Source: Pseudomonas entomophila (GTDB lineage: Bacteria; Pseudomonadota; Gammaproteobacteria; Pseudomonadales; Pseudomonadaceae). Taken from it: a stretch of 64,000 nucleotides of DNA. A program made the position numbers and the translations under genes. How positions within the stretch are numbered: the stretch's first letter is position 1; each line of letters opens with the position of its first letter. The notes under the pieces are model-generated. The model worked only from the letters and a program-made list of their open reading frames with translations. It had not been told where the DNA came from and searched no databases. This document shows, one piece after another, positions 36,607-44,189 of this stretch. Where the stretch lies: contig NZ_CP063832.1 of NCBI RefSeq assembly GCF_023277925.1, positions 4,446,001-4,510,000 of the forward strand, in the 5' to 3' direction.

Positions 36607-37077
36607 ATGAGCCGGATGCTTTGCACTGCCCTGGCCGGCGCCCTGCTTCTGGGCGCTGGAACGGCGGCGATGGCGGCCAATGACGGCCAGGTCCGTGCCG
36701 ACCAGTTGTTAGGCACGGACCCTGAATACCGGGAAACCTGGCAGGACACGATCAAGGGCGAGGAGCGCCTGCCCGAGTGGGTGGTCAACCTCAGTGGCAG
36801 CGCACCGTTGCAGATGTCCGCAGTGACCGAGGACGGCGACAAGTACCTGGTCGGCCCGCTCTGCGAGTTCCAGGGTAACTGCACCTACAAGCGGCTGATC
36901 GTAGCCTTCAGCTGGGACAAGGAACACGCCTACGGGATGCTCGTGGAAGTGCCCGAAGGCCTGCCTGCCGACAAGTCACCGACCCGTCACGCCGAGTACC
37001 GCTGGCTCGGCAAGCCGGACGACGGCATGCAAGCGCTGCTACGAGAGCAGCTCAAGCGCGACCCGAACTGGTACTGA
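36607..37077 (+). CDS. Ivy-family periplasmic protein (lysozyme inhibitor-like)
   Basis: The 156-residue protein has a signal peptide ending at about AAMAAND (1–23) and the Ivy fold pattern: QTWQDTIKGEE-like start, WVVNLSG, then a disulfide loop CEFQGNC (C86–C92) and an FSWDKEHAYGMLVEV strand. In classic Ivy inhibitors this loop is CKPHDC, and its histidine enters the lysozyme active site. That histidine is absent here, so this may be a divergent paralogue without strong inhibition of C-type lysozyme. It is the last gene of the sigma-54 operon. Confidence 0.82.
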   Translation: MSRMLCTALAGALLLGAGTAAMAANDGQVRADQLLGTDPEYRETWQDTIKGEERLPEWVVNLSGSAPLQMSAVTEDGDKYLVGPLCEFQGNCTYKRLIVAFSWDKEHAYGMLVEVPEGLPADKSPTRHAEYRWLGKPDDGMQALLREQLKRDPNWY

Positions 37078-37140
37078 CCAGCGGTCACGCTCTGTAACGC
37101 AACGGAAGCTGAACCTTTTTATCGTTCTGGCTTCTATGTT

Positions 37141-37165
37141 GCGCGGCCCCGAGGACGGGCCGCGC
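37141..37165. other. Hairpin in the long gap before gltP
   Basis: GCGCGGCCC (37141–37149) pairs exactly with GGGCCGCGC (37157–37165), followed by ATGAC with no T-run. It may weakly end the Ivy-like operon. The 37078–37808 gap is 731 bases. I see no gene in it; it holds this hairpin, the dyads at 37522 and 37584, and an AT-rich stretch from about 37330 to 37560. Confidence 0.4.
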
Positions 37166-37521
37166 ATGACCAGGGGGCCGGGCCGTTCTGACTGATGCAG
37201 GGTCGGAGTGGCCTAGGGGTACAGGGAGTGCCTCCGTGATGGGCCGGGTCAGGAGAAGGTGGCATCGGGAGCTGCAGATCGGCCGTGTCGAGCACGATGC
37301 GCTGACCGGTCTGGCTTCCGAAGCACCTGATGTAGGAATTCTTCCTTCTATATGCACGACTTTTTACCAAGACACATTTTGTCTCGACCGTACATCGAAA
37401 TTTTTTAGGCTGTCCGATAGGTCAGGTCAGATGGCATTTCAGCCATTCGGATTGTCGAACAGGCCATCATAACCCCCGCATGCATACCTCTAAATCTGCC
37501 GAAAAATGGCGCTTTGGTCTT

Positions 37522-37537
37522 GTTCGGAAATCCGAAC
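37522..37537. promoter_or_regulatory. AauR-type operator upstream of gltP
   Basis: GTTCGGAAATCCGAAC is a perfect dyad whose core TTCGG-N4-CCGAA is the binding motif reported for AauR, the acidic-amino-acid response regulator of P. putida, which works with sigma-54. It stands 272 bases before the glutamate symporter gene. No good -24/-12 element was found; GG-N10-GC at 37550–37563 is poor. Confidence 0.6.
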
Positions 37538-37583
37538 GTTGAAAATCAAGGCTTTGGCGATGCCCGATTTACAGGTTGAGTCT

Positions 37584-37600
37584 CATGCCGATTCGGCATG
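37584..37600. promoter_or_regulatory. Second dyad in the gltP leader
   Basis: CATGCCGA (37584–37591) and TCGGCATG (37593–37600) are exact inverted arms around one base. It could be a second regulatory site or part of the AauR-controlled region. Confidence 0.35.
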
Positions 37601-37808
37601 GGGTAGTCGTTTCCGGCATTAGACTGCCCCCCTTCCCGTCGCAATAGTTGCCGCCTTTTTCCCTGGCCCGAGCACCTGAACCATTCGCTCGCGGTGTCCT
37701 TACATGGGGTCACCGGACGGCAAGCAATGCAGCCCTTCATGCTTTTAGAAGCTCTGGGACGCGGCTTTCCGCTTGGTGCCCGTGACCACTACAACAAAGG
37801 GTAATGAC

Positions 37809-39143
37809 ATGAAGAAGGCAAAACTGAGCCTCGCCTGGCAGATCGTGATCGGTCTGTTGCTGGGCGTTGCAGTCGGCGCGCTACTGAATCATTTCAGTGC
37901 GGAAAAGGCATGGTGGATCAGTAACGTCCTCCAGCCCGCTGGCGACATCTTCATTCGCCTGATCAAGATGATCGTCGTCCCGATCGTGATTTCGTCGCTG
38001 ATCGTGGGCATCGCCGGGGTTGGCGACGCGAAGAAACTGGGCAGCATTGGCCTGAAGACCATCATTTACTTCGAGGTGGTGACCACCATCGCCATCGTCG
38101 TCGGCCTGGTCCTCGCCAACGTATTCCACCCGGGTGCCGGCATCGATATGAGCACCCTGGGCACCGTCGACATCTCCAAGTACCAGGCCACCGCGGCCGA
38201 GGTGCAGCATGAGCACGCGTTCATCGAGACGCTGCTCAACCTGATCCCGTCGAACATCTTCGCGGCGCTGATGCGTGGCGAGATGCTGCCGATCATCTTC
38301 TTCTCGGTCATGTTCGGCATGGGCTTGTCGAGCCTCAATGCCGACCTGCGCGAGCCGCTGGTGAAGACGTTCCAGGGTGTGTCGGAGACCATGTTCAAGG
38401 TCACCCACATGATCATGAACTACGCCCCGATCGGCGTGTTCGCCCTGATCGCCGCCACCGTCGCCAACTTCGGCTTTGCCTCGCTGCTGCCACTGGCCAA
38501 GCTGGTGCTGCTGGTGTACTTCGCCATCGCCTTCTTCGCCTTCATGGTGCTGGGCCTGGTGGCGCGCGTGTTCGGCTTCTCGGTCATCAAGATCATGCGC
38601 ATCATGAAGGACGAGCTGATCCTCGCCTACTCCACCTCCAGCTCCGAGACCGTGCTGCCGCGCGTGATCGAGAAGATGGAGAAGTACGGCGCGCCGAAGT
38701 CGATCTGCTCGTTCGTGGTACCGACCGGCTACTCGTTCAACCTCGACGGCTCGACCTTGTACCAGAGCATCGCGGCGATCTTCATCGCCCAGCTGTACGG
38801 CATCGACCTGTCCTGGAGCCAGCAGCTGCTGCTGGTACTGACCCTGATGGTCACCTCCAAGGGTATCGCCGGCGTGCCGGGCGTGTCCTTCGTGGTACTG
38901 CTGGCTACCCTGGGCAGCGTGGGCATCCCGCTGGAAGGCCTGGCCTTCATCGCCGGTGTCGACCGCATCATGGACATGGCGCGTACCGCGCTGAACGTGG
39001 TGGGTAACGCCCTGGCCGCCGTGGTCATCGCCAAGTGGCAGGGTATGTACGACGCTGAGAAAGGCGAGGCGTACTACAACTCGCTGGTGCTGAACAAAGG
39101 CAAGAGCGACGCCGTGGTGGCGGGCAAGACCGTCAACCAGTAA
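37809..39143 (+). CDS. gltP: Proton/glutamate–aspartate symporter
   Basis: This inner-membrane transporter takes up glutamate and aspartate. The 444-residue DAACS-family protein has eight helices with two hairpins. The signature regions are LAYSTSSSETVLPRVIEKM (serine-rich loop), YSFNLDGSTLY (in place of NMDGT) and DRIMDMARTALNVVGN (helix 8 substrate site). The residues are those expected for acidic amino acids. AAAGGG at 37797–37802 selects ATG 37809 over an earlier in-frame codon. The AauR-type operator in its leader fits glutamate-responsive control. Confidence 0.93.
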   Translation: MKKAKLSLAWQIVIGLLLGVAVGALLNHFSAEKAWWISNVLQPAGDIFIRLIKMIVVPIVISSLIVGIAGVGDAKKLGSIGLKTIIYFEVVTTIAIVVGLVLANVFHPGAGIDMSTLGTVDISKYQATAAEVQHEHAFIETLLNLIPSNIFAALMRGEMLPIIFFSVMFGMGLSSLNADLREPLVKTFQGVSETMFKVTHMIMNYAPIGVFALIAATVANFGFASLLPLAKLVLLVYFAIAFFAFMVLGLVARVFGFSVIKIMRIMKDELILAYSTSSSETVLPRVIEKMEKYGAPKSICSFVVPTGYSFNLDGSTLYQSIAAIFIAQLYGIDLSWSQQLLLVLTLMVTSKGIAGVPGVSFVVLLATLGSVGIPLEGLAFIAGVDRIMDMARTALNVVGNALAAVVIAKWQGMYDAEKGEAYYNSLVLNKGKSDAVVAGKTVNQ

Positions 39144-39160
39144 GCCTTTGCGCTGAACGA

Positions 39161-39186
39161 AAAGCCCCGACCTGTCGGGGCTTTTT
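39161..39186 (+). terminator. Intrinsic terminator of gltP
   Basis: AAAGCCCCGA (39161–39170) pairs exactly with TCGGGGCTTT (39175–39184) around CCTG, followed by Ts. Confidence 0.9.
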
Positions 39187-39205
39187 GCATTCCACTGGCC
39201 CGTGG

Positions 39206-39286
39206 CAGCCGGCTTGCCGGCGAACACCGGCATAGCCGGTGCCAGATACTGCGTCGCCTCCTTCGCTGGCAAGCCGGCTCCTACAG
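39206..39286. repeat. REP-like GCCGGC palindromes before the SpmAB gene
   Basis: AGCCGGCTTGCCGGCGAACACCGGC…GCCGGTGCC, then TTCGCTGGCAAGCCGGCTCCTACAG. It is the same GCCGGC family as the element at 2955. Confidence 0.65.
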
Positions 39287-39339
39287 GGGGGTGAGCGTTT
39301 GCGCTATCATTCGGGCATTTTTCACGGGAGAACACACGG

Positions 39340-40569
39340 ATGCTCAACGGCCTGTGGCTCGGCTTTTTCCTGGTGGCGGCCATCTCCGCCCTGGCCCAGT
39401 GGCTGGTGGGTGGCAACGCCGGTATCTTCGCCGCCATGGTCGAGAGCATCTTCGCCATGGCCAAGCTGTCGGTGGAAGTCATGGTCCTGCTGTTCGGCAC
39501 CCTGACGCTGTGGCTGGGCTTCCTCAAGATCGCCGAGAAGGCCGGTATCGTCGAATGGCTGGCCAAGGTGCTCGGCCCCTTGTTCGCCCGGCTGATGCCG
39601 GAGGTGCCGCCCGGCCACCCCGCCCTGGGGCTGATCACCATGAACTTCGCCGCCAACGGCCTGGGCCTGGACAACGCCGCCACGCCTATTGGGCTGAAGG
39701 CCATGCGTTCGCTGCAGGAACTCAACCCCAGCAGCACCACGGCGAGCAACGCGCAGATCCTGTTCCTGGTGCTCAACGCCTCGTCGCTGACCCTGCTGCC
39801 GGTGACCATCTTCATGTACCGCGCCCAGCAGGGTGCGGCCGACCCGACCATGGTGTTCCTGCCGATCCTGCTGGCCACCAGTTGCTCGACACTGGTCGGG
39901 CTGCTGTCGGTGGCAGTGATGCAGCGCCTGCGCCTGTGGGATCCGGTGGTGCTCGCCTACCTGATCCCCGGCGCTTTGCTGCTGGGCGGTTTCATGGCCT
40001 TTCTCGGCACCCTGTCGGCGGCCGCCCTGGCCAGCCTGTCGTCGATCCTTGGTAACCTGACGCTGTTCGGCGTGATCATCCTGTTCCTGGTCATCGGCGC
40101 GTTGCGACGGGTGCAGGTGTACGAAGCATTCGTCGAGGGCGCCAAGGAAGGCTTCGACGTGGCCAAGAGCCTGCTGCCGTACCTGGTGGCGATGTTGGTG
40201 GCGGTTGGTGTGCTGCGCGCCTCAGGTGCCCTCGAGCTGGCCCTGGACGGTATCCGGCACGCGGTGAACGGGATGGGCCTGGACACCCGTTTCGTGGAGG
40301 GCTTGCCCACTGCGTTGGTCAAACCGTTCTCCGGCAGCGCGGCGCGGGCCATGCTGATCGAGACCATGCAGTCCCAAGGCGTGGACAGTTTCCCGGCCCT
40401 GGTGGCGGCGACAGTCCAGGGCAGCACGGAAACCACCTTCTATGTGCTGGCGGTGTACTTCGGCGCGGTGGGTATCCAGCGGGTGCGCCACGCAGTGGGT
40501 TGCGCCCTGCTGGCCGAGCTGGCCGGGGTAATCGCGGCGGTCTTCGTCTGCTACTGGTTCTTCGGCTGA
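39340..40569 (+). CDS. SpmA–SpmB fusion membrane protein (nucleoside-recognition/Gate family)
   Basis: The 409-residue protein is an integral membrane protein made of two Gate (nucleoside-recognition) halves. The N-terminal half (about 1–200) resembles SpmA, with MNFAANGLGLDNAATPIGLKAM. The C-terminal half (about 215–409) resembles SpmB, with PFSGSAARAMLIETM and GSTETTFYVLAVYFGAVGI. In Bacillus these are separate proteins of spore core dehydration; in non-sporing bacteria their role is unknown. A GGGAG ribosome-binding site precedes ATG 39340. The end overlaps the convergent lipoprotein gene by 19 bases. Confidence 0.85.
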   Translation: MLNGLWLGFFLVAAISALAQWLVGGNAGIFAAMVESIFAMAKLSVEVMVLLFGTLTLWLGFLKIAEKAGIVEWLAKVLGPLFARLMPEVPPGHPALGLITMNFAANGLGLDNAATPIGLKAMRSLQELNPSSTTASNAQILFLVLNASSLTLLPVTIFMYRAQQGAADPTMVFLPILLATSCSTLVGLLSVAVMQRLRLWDPVVLAYLIPGALLLGGFMAFLGTLSAAALASLSSILGNLTLFGVIILFLVIGALRRVQVYEAFVEGAKEGFDVAKSLLPYLVAMLVAVGVLRASGALELALDGIRHAVNGMGLDTRFVEGLPTALVKPFSGSAARAMLIETMQSQGVDSFPALVAATVQGSTETTFYVLAVYFGAVGIQRVRHAVGCALLAELAGVIAAVFVCYWFFG

Positions 40570-41165
40570 GCCTGGCCGACGGTCCAGTCGATCACCTGCC
40601 GCGCCAGCTGGTCGCTGGCCGTGCCGAAGCCAGCGACCACTGCCGGCACTTGCAACTGGCCTAGCGGCTGGCGCACCTCGAAGCGTTTGCTGGCGAGAAT
40701 GCGCTGGCTGCGCCCCTGCACCAGCCGCGCGTCATAGCGGATCACCACTTCCACGTTTCCTCCAGGCCGATATTCGGCCTGGAAGGCCTGCAATTCGCCC
40801 CCCAGCTCATAGTCGGCCTGCAGGTTGCTGTCGTCGGCGCTCAGGCGCTGTACCCGGCCGTCGCGCTGGAAGCCATCGAGCAGGCGGTTGCGCAGCAGCA
40901 TCGGCACTGGGTCGCTCCAGCGGGCGCCCTTGTAGCTGCTGATCACGTCACCCTGGGGGACCACCGCGATGCGCGGCCCGGCCAGGGCTTCGCTGGCCAG
41001 GGGCTTGTTCAGGCGCAGCGACCAGTCCAGCGGCGCGGCGCCACGAGCCGGCTGGGCGACCGGCAGGCGATAGATATCCACAGGCTCGCCCTGGGGCAGG
41101 ATCGAGCAGGCCGAAGCCAGGCTCAGGGTGGCGGCGAGCGCGACCAGGCGCAGGGACGGCTTCAT
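40551..41165 (-). CDS. ABC-type transport auxiliary lipoprotein (PqiC-like)
   Basis: The 204-residue protein has a lipobox LASAC (about 16–20) and the ABC_trans_aux fold with IAVVPQGDVISSYKGARWSD and LRNRLLDGFQRDG. Such lipoproteins are outer-membrane partners of MCE lipid-transport systems. It is the last gene of the operon mlaE–mlaF–mlaD–this, overlapping the MCE gene by 4 bases. Its 3′ end overlaps the SpmAB gene on the other strand. Confidence 0.86.
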   Translation of the reverse strand: MKPSLRLVALAATLSLASACSILPQGEPVDIYRLPVAQPARGAAPLDWSLRLNKPLASEALAGPRIAVVPQGDVISSYKGARWSDPVPMLLRNRLLDGFQRDGRVQRLSADDSNLQADYELGGELQAFQAEYRPGGNVEVVIRYDARLVQGRSQRILASKRFEVRQPLGQLQVPAVVAGFGTASDQLARQVIDWTVGQAQPKNQ

Positions 41166-42100
41166 GGCTGGAACTCCTTGTTGTTGTCGCGGCCCAGCAG
41201 GTAGCCGCTGGGGTCTGCCTCCAGGCGCCGGGAGATGCCCTTGAGCGCGTTGAGGGTCTCGCGCAGTTCGCGGATCGCCGGGGACAATTGGTTCAGGCCC
41301 TGGGCGCCGTCGTCGATGGATTGGCGGTTGTCCTGGAGCAGGCTATTGAGGGTGGCGGCGCTTTCGGCCAGCGCCTGCATGGCCTGTTCGGCGCTACCAA
41401 TCGCCTGCTTGCCCTGGTTGCCGAGCAGGCCGTTGGCGTTGCGCATCAGGGCCTGGGTTTCGGCGAGCGTGGCATTGGCCTGCTTGCCGACCTGGGCCAG
41501 CTGTTCGATGGCCGAAGAAATCCCGCCCTTCTGGTTGGCGAAGGCGCCGGTGGTCTGCTCCAGGTTCGCCAGGGTGTTGCTCAGCCGCTCGATGTTGCCC
41601 TCGGAGAACATCTGGTTGGCGTTGTGCAGCAGCAGGTTGATGTTGGTCACCAGGTCGCTGCTGTCGTTGAGCAGGCGCGAAATCGGCGAGGGCGAGGCGA
41701 CGATCACCGGCAGCTTGCCACCCTTGCCCTTGAGCTCAGGACTCTGTGGGGTGCCACCGCTGAGCTGGATGAACGAGTTGCCGGTGACGCCGGCCAGCGT
41801 GAGCTTGGCCTGGGTGTCCTCTTTGACTGGCGTGTCACCGCTCAGGCGCACGCGGGCCAGGACCCGTCGCGGGTCCTTCGGGTCCAGGCGCAGGCTGCTG
41901 ACATCGCCGACCTTGATGCCGTTGTATTGCACCGGGCTGCCACGGGACAGCCCCGAGACCGCCTCATTGAACACCACTTCGTAGTCCTTGAAAGCTGTGT
42001 CGACGCTGGACTTGGTCAGCCACAGGCCGAAGAGCATGGCGCCGGCCACCACCAGCACGGTGACCAGGCCGATCAGAACATGATGAGCTCGGGTTTCCAT
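41162..42100 (-). CDS. MCE-domain (MlaD-like) lipid-transport protein
   Basis: The 312-residue protein is anchored by one N-terminal helix (about 8–28) with a periplasmic MCE domain (about 38–115: GLSRGSPVQYNGIKVGDVSSL and the LAGVTGNSFIQLSGG end) and a long helical tail (about 150–300) rich in polar heptads, able to form a needle or bridge. Such proteins bind phospholipids between the membranes. It is coupled to the downstream lipoprotein gene and lies 3 bases after the ATPase gene. Confidence 0.9.
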   Translation of the reverse strand: METRAHHVLIGLVTVLVVAGAMLFGLWLTKSSVDTAFKDYEVVFNEAVSGLSRGSPVQYNGIKVGDVSSLRLDPKDPRRVLARVRLSGDTPVKEDTQAKLTLAGVTGNSFIQLSGGTPQSPELKGKGGKLPVIVASPSPISRLLNDSSDLVTNINLLLHNANQMFSEGNIERLSNTLANLEQTTGAFANQKGGISSAIEQLAQVGKQANATLAETQALMRNANGLLGNQGKQAIGSAEQAMQALAESAATLNSLLQDNRQSIDDGAQGLNQLSPAIRELRETLNALKGISRRLEADPSGYLLGRDNNKEFQP

Positions 42101-42103
42101 CGT

Positions 42104-42895
42104 TCAGCGCTCCTGGCGGGCGCGCAGGGCGGCGTCTTCGGCCGCCCGGCCACGCGGGCCGTGAAAGTATTCGTGGATCCACGGGTCGTCGGCCTGCTCG
42201 ACTTCGCTGAGCGGCCCGGCCACCAGCACCTTCTTCTGCGCCAGCACCGCCACCCGGTCGGTGATGGTGTAGAGCGTGTCCAGGTCATGGGTGATCAGGA
42301 ACACCGACAGGCCCAGGGCGTCGCGCAGGGTCAGGATCAGTTGGTCGAAGGCGGCGGCGCCGATCGGGTCGAGGCCGGCGGTAGGCTCGTCGAGGAACAG
42401 GATGTCGGGGTCCAGGGCCAGGGCGCGGGCCAGGGCGGCGCGCTTGATCATGCCGCCGGACAGCGACGCGGGGTATTTGTCGGCGGCGCTGATGGGTAGG
42501 CCGGCCAGGGCCAGCTTCACCCCGGCCAGGTGCTCGGCGTCGGCGCGCGACAGCCCGGCGTGTTCGATCAACGGCAGGGCGACGTTCTCGGTGACGGTCA
42601 GCGAAGAGAACAGCGCGCCCTTCTGGAACAGCACGCCGAAGCGCCGCTCCACCAACGAGCGCTGCGTTTCATCCAGCGTGGCCAGGTCCTGGCCGAATAC
42701 CCGGACTTGCCCCTCATTGGGCCGCCGCAAGCCGATGATGCTGCGCAGCAGCACAGATTTACCGCTGCCCGAGCCTCCGACCACGGCGAGAATTTCACCG
42801 CGGTACAGGTCCAGATCGAGGTTTTCGTGCACGCTCTGGCTACCGAAGCGGTTGCAGATGCCCCGTGCCTCGATCACTGCTTCCCGGCCCGTCAC
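42104..42895 (-). CDS. MlaF-like ABC transporter ATPase
   Basis: The 263-residue ATPase energises the MCE transporter. Walker A is GGSGSGKSVL, the signature is SLSGGMIKRAALARA and Walker B is ILFLDEPTAGLD. The C-terminal HEYFHGPRGRAAE resembles the MlaF tail. Its start overlaps the permease stop codon (ATGA). It is a second MCE system, distinct from the main mlaFEDCB locus, since no MlaC is encoded here. Confidence 0.91.
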   Translation of the reverse strand: MTGREAVIEARGICNRFGSQSVHENLDLDLYRGEILAVVGGSGSGKSVLLRSIIGLRRPNEGQVRVFGQDLATLDETQRSLVERRFGVLFQKGALFSSLTVTENVALPLIEHAGLSRADAEHLAGVKLALAGLPISAADKYPASLSGGMIKRAALARALALDPDILFLDEPTAGLDPIGAAAFDQLILTLRDALGLSVFLITHDLDTLYTITDRVAVLAQKKVLVAGPLSEVEQADDPWIHEYFHGPRGRAAEDAALRARQER

Positions 42896-44025
42896 CAGCC
42901 CATCTCCATGAAGAACAGCGCGGCCACCGCGTCCAGCACGATGACCACGAAAATCGACTGCACCACGGCGGAGGTGGTGTGGGCGCCCACCGACTCGGCA
43001 CTGCCACTGACCTTGAAGCCTTCCAGGCAGCCGATGGCGGCGATCAGGAAGGCGAAGAACGGTGCCTTGGCCAGGCCCACCAGGAAGTGTTGAACGCCGA
43101 TGTCGCTCTGCAACAGCGAGAGGAACATGGCTGGCGAGATATCCAGGGTCAGCGCGCAGACCACCGCGCCGCCGACCATGCCGCAGAGCATCGCGACGAA
43201 GGTCAGCAGCGGCAGCGCGATCAGCAGTGCCAGCACCCGTGGCACCACCAGCAGTTCGATGGGGTTCAGGCCCAGGGTGCGGATGGCGTCGATCTCTTCG
43301 TTGGCCTTCATCGAGCCGATCTGCGCGGTGAAGGCACTGGCAGTGCGGCCGGCCATGAGGATGGCAGTCAGCAGCACGGCAAATTCACGCAGGAAGGAGA
43401 AGGCCACCAGGTCGACGGTGAAGATCGTCGCGCCGAACGCGGCCAGCACGGTGGCGCCGAGGAAGGCCACCACGGCGCCGACCAGGAAGGTCAGCAGGGC
43501 CACGATCGGCGCGGCGTCGAGGCCAGTCTGTTCGAGGTGCGCCACCACTGGGGTGACCCGCCAGCGGTGGGGTTGGAACAGGCACAACAGCAAGGTTTCG
43601 AGGATCAGGCCGATGAAGCCCAGCACCTGCCGGGTGTCCTGCCACAGCTGGTCGACCGCCCGGCCGATGCGCGCCAGCAGCAGGAGCAGCACCGGTTGCT
43701 CGGGCTGCTTGACCGGGATGCAGTAGTCCTGCACCGAGCAGTACACGTTCTTGAGCAAGGCGCGGCTGGCATCGGGGAGGTCGTCGGTGCAGCGCGACAG
43801 GCGCTCGGAACCCAGCAGCTCTGCCAACAGCGAGGCGCCGGCAGTGTCCAGGCGGCCCAGTTGGCTGAGGTCTACTTGGGTATCATCGCCGTACTGGCTG
43901 CCCAGGCGCTCGCATTCGCGCTTGAGGCTAGCGTAGTGCGCCAGGGTCCAGTCGCCGACGATATGCAGGCGGGTGGGCTGCTGCTGGGTGTCCAGGGTAG
44001 CGCTCGGGGCGGTCATAGGCTCCAT
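42892..44025 (-). CDS. MlaE-like permease with N-terminal STAS domain
   Basis: The 377-residue permease has an N-terminal STAS-like domain (about 12–100, VDLSQLGRLDTAGASLL), then the MlaE core with about five helices (AFGATIFTVDLVAFSFLREFAVLLTAILMAGRTASAF and LPLLTFVAMLCGMVGG). It fuses what are separate MlaE and MlaB functions. The start is uncertain: ATG 44025, 44016 or 44043. TATGAT at 44052–44057 on the reverse strand is a likely -10 with a start site near 44044, so 44043 would be nearly leaderless and is disfavoured. Confidence 0.87.
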   Translation of the reverse strand: MEPMTAPSATLDTQQQPTRLHIVGDWTLAHYASLKRECERLGSQYGDDTQVDLSQLGRLDTAGASLLAELLGSERLSRCTDDLPDASRALLKNVYCSVQDYCIPVKQPEQPVLLLLLARIGRAVDQLWQDTRQVLGFIGLILETLLLCLFQPHRWRVTPVVAHLEQTGLDAAPIVALLTFLVGAVVAFLGATVLAAFGATIFTVDLVAFSFLREFAVLLTAILMAGRTASAFTAQIGSMKANEEIDAIRTLGLNPIELLVVPRVLALLIALPLLTFVAMLCGMVGGAVVCALTLDISPAMFLSLLQSDIGVQHFLVGLAKAPFFAFLIAAIGCLEGFKVSGSAESVGAHTTSAVVQSIFVVIVLDAVAALFFMEMGW

Positions 44026-44104
44026 GCATCTGACTGGGGGCATAGAGGCTGATCATAGCGCACTCTCATGAAGCGAAATCCAACACCTTGACCTGATACG
44101 ACCA

Positions 44105-44189
44105 CTGTAGGAGCGGCTTCAGCCGCGATCACCCGCGAAGCGGGTGCCAGAGGCCGCGTCGCCTGCATCGCGGCTAAAGTTGCTCCTAC
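44105..44189. repeat. REP-like elements between the mla-like operon and the DUF2914 gene
   Basis: CTGTAGGAGCGGCTTCAGCC…ACCCGCGAAGCGGGTGCC then ATCGCGGCTAAAGTTGCTCCTACC. The last TAC…CTA holds the stop codon of the neighbouring reverse-strand gene (44186–44188). Confidence 0.65.

Noticed and set aside
37085..37472. Overlapping short frames in both directions before gltP
   Set aside because: No ribosome-binding sites, no recognisable domain, conflicting strands. Treated as non-coding.
37548..37565. GG-N10-GC resembling a sigma-54 promoter next to the AauR-type box
   Set aside because: Only the GG/GC pair matches, and it lies 12 bases from the operator, too close for an enhancer-type site.
37881..39878. 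665-codon reverse frame opposite gltP and the SpmAB gene
   Set aside because: Spans two well-supported genes and a terminator on the other strand; composition is that of an antisense shadow.
44026..44043. ATG 44043 as start of the MlaE-like permease
   Set aside because: The likely -10 at 44052–44057 would make the mRNA begin at about this codon, leaving no ribosome-binding site.
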